Origin: Candidatus Jordarchaeum madagascarense
GTDB taxonomy: Archaea; Asgardarchaeota; Jordiarchaeia; Jordiarchaeales; Jordiarchaeaceae
Assembly: GCA_019056875.1 (NCBI GenBank)
Contig: DXJA01000463.1
Coordinates: 1 to 5,792 of the forward strand
Direction of reading: 5' to 3'
DNA: 5,792 nt
Part shown: positions 5,633 through 5,792 of the stretch, in pieces
How positions within the stretch are numbered: position 1 is the stretch's first letter
Layout of the letters: each line of letters begins with the position of its first letter
Notes under the pieces: model-generated
What the model saw: only the letters and a program-made list of their open reading frames with translations
Databases searched by the model: none
Told to the model about the DNA's origin: nothing
Position numbers and translations under genes: made by a program

Positions 5633-5708
5633 GATTTGGTGGGAATAAACTTGAAAAGAGTGATGAAAATTTATTCCCTAAACTTAGCCAAAGTTACCAA
5701 ATCATCAC
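5633..5708 (+). ncRNA. Structured 3' UTR element, candidate SECIS (three-way junction with possible pseudoknot)
   Basis: Beginning 1 nt after the stop codon, three perfect helices nest. P1 is GATTTGGT (5633-5640) with ACCAAATC (5696-5703), 8 bp. P2 is GGGAATAAA (5641-5649) with TTTATTCCC (5670-5678), 9 bp and a 20-nt loop. P3 is AACTT (5681-5685) with AAGTT (5691-5695), 5 bp and a 5-nt loop. Only two junction nucleotides (5679-5680) are unpaired. In addition GTGAT in the P2 loop (5660-5664) can pair with ATCAC (5704-5708), a pseudoknot compatible with all of P1. Archaeal SECIS elements usually lie in the 3' UTR, so position supports a recoding role. The published archaeal core (GAA opposite A beside a short GC stem) is not evident. 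It could instead be part of a terminator. Confidence 0.5.
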
Positions 5709-5715
5709 CCTCTCC

Positions 5716-5728
5716 TTTTAATTTTTTT
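5716..5728 (+). terminator. T-tracts ending the peroxiredoxin-like transcript
   Basis: TTTT (5716-5719) and TTTTTTT (5722-5728) follow the structured element after a few nucleotides. This is a typical archaeal oligo-T termination signal and would place the whole structure inside the mRNA. From 5729 to the window end I see only AT-rich DNA with no gene on either strand. Confidence 0.55.
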
Positions 5729-5792
5729 AAAAAATATTAAGAATCAACATTTTGAGCGGAACATCATAACATTAATCCTTAAGAAATATGAA

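Noticed and set aside
5660..5666. Box C/D small RNA, from GTGATGA matching the C box
   Set aside because: No CTGA D box or C'/D' pair at suitable spacing follows.
5632..5721. Frame stays open for 29 codons beyond the terminal TGA (5629-5631) until TAA at 5719, suggesting a second recoded TGA
   Set aside because: The thioredoxin-fold domain is already complete at 5631, the added peptide is low-quality (GFGGNKLEK...), and the region is better explained as base-paired RNA.
1..5792. CRISPR array, tRNA or rRNA genes, insertion sequence ends
   Set aside because: No regularly spaced repeats, tRNA cloverleaf, rRNA segment or transposase was seen on either strand.

Overview
The window looks like a piece of an archaeal chromosome. 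TATA-like boxes (for example ATATAAATA near 3113) lie upstream of genes, Shine-Dalgarno GGAGG sites sit 7-9 nt before starts, T-tracts follow genes, and codon use is AGA/AGG/ATA-rich. The acyl-CoA ligase and the keto-acid cleavage enzyme fit anaerobic, Bathyarchaeia- or Asgard-like heterotrophs, but the phylum is my inference and cannot be settled from this sequence alone.

Layout, left to right. A probable C-terminal tail of an unknown protein (1-105, +) converges on an AMP-forming fatty-acid-type acyl-CoA ligase (174-1925, -). A divergent intergenic region of about 390 nt carries promoter-like sequences and two well-formed inverted repeats. It leads into two tandem paralogous TPR proteins (2314-3090 and 3246-4055, +), which align without gaps from the first residue to about residue 254, including a shared non-TPR C-terminal domain. 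Next is a BKACE-family (DUF849) beta-keto acid cleavage enzyme (4148-5023, +) with a hairpin-plus-T terminator. The last gene is an AhpC/TSA peroxiredoxin-like protein (about 5173-5631, +). Its reading frame is interrupted by one in-frame TGA at exactly the first position of the family's CxxC redox motif.

The main result is that last gene. The frame stays open and conserved for 112 codons after the TGA (PYCRGH..., then a complete thioredoxin-fold C-terminal half), so the TGA most likely encodes selenocysteine in a U-x-x-C motif. Immediately after the terminal stop codon lies a compact inverted-repeat structure: three perfect helices that can form a three-way junction, plus a possible pseudoknot. 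It sits where archaeal SECIS elements normally lie, but I cannot match it to the published archaeal SECIS consensus. If it is a SECIS it is a divergent one. No selenocysteine machinery gene is in the window.

The ligase and the BKACE enzyme could both act in CoA-dependent organic or amino acid catabolism, with the ligase activating an acid and BKACE exchanging CoA between acetyl-CoA and a beta-keto acid. The TPR pair and the peroxiredoxin have no evident direct link to that chemistry. Each gene appears to have its own promoter-like region, so this is a neighbourhood rather than one clear operon.
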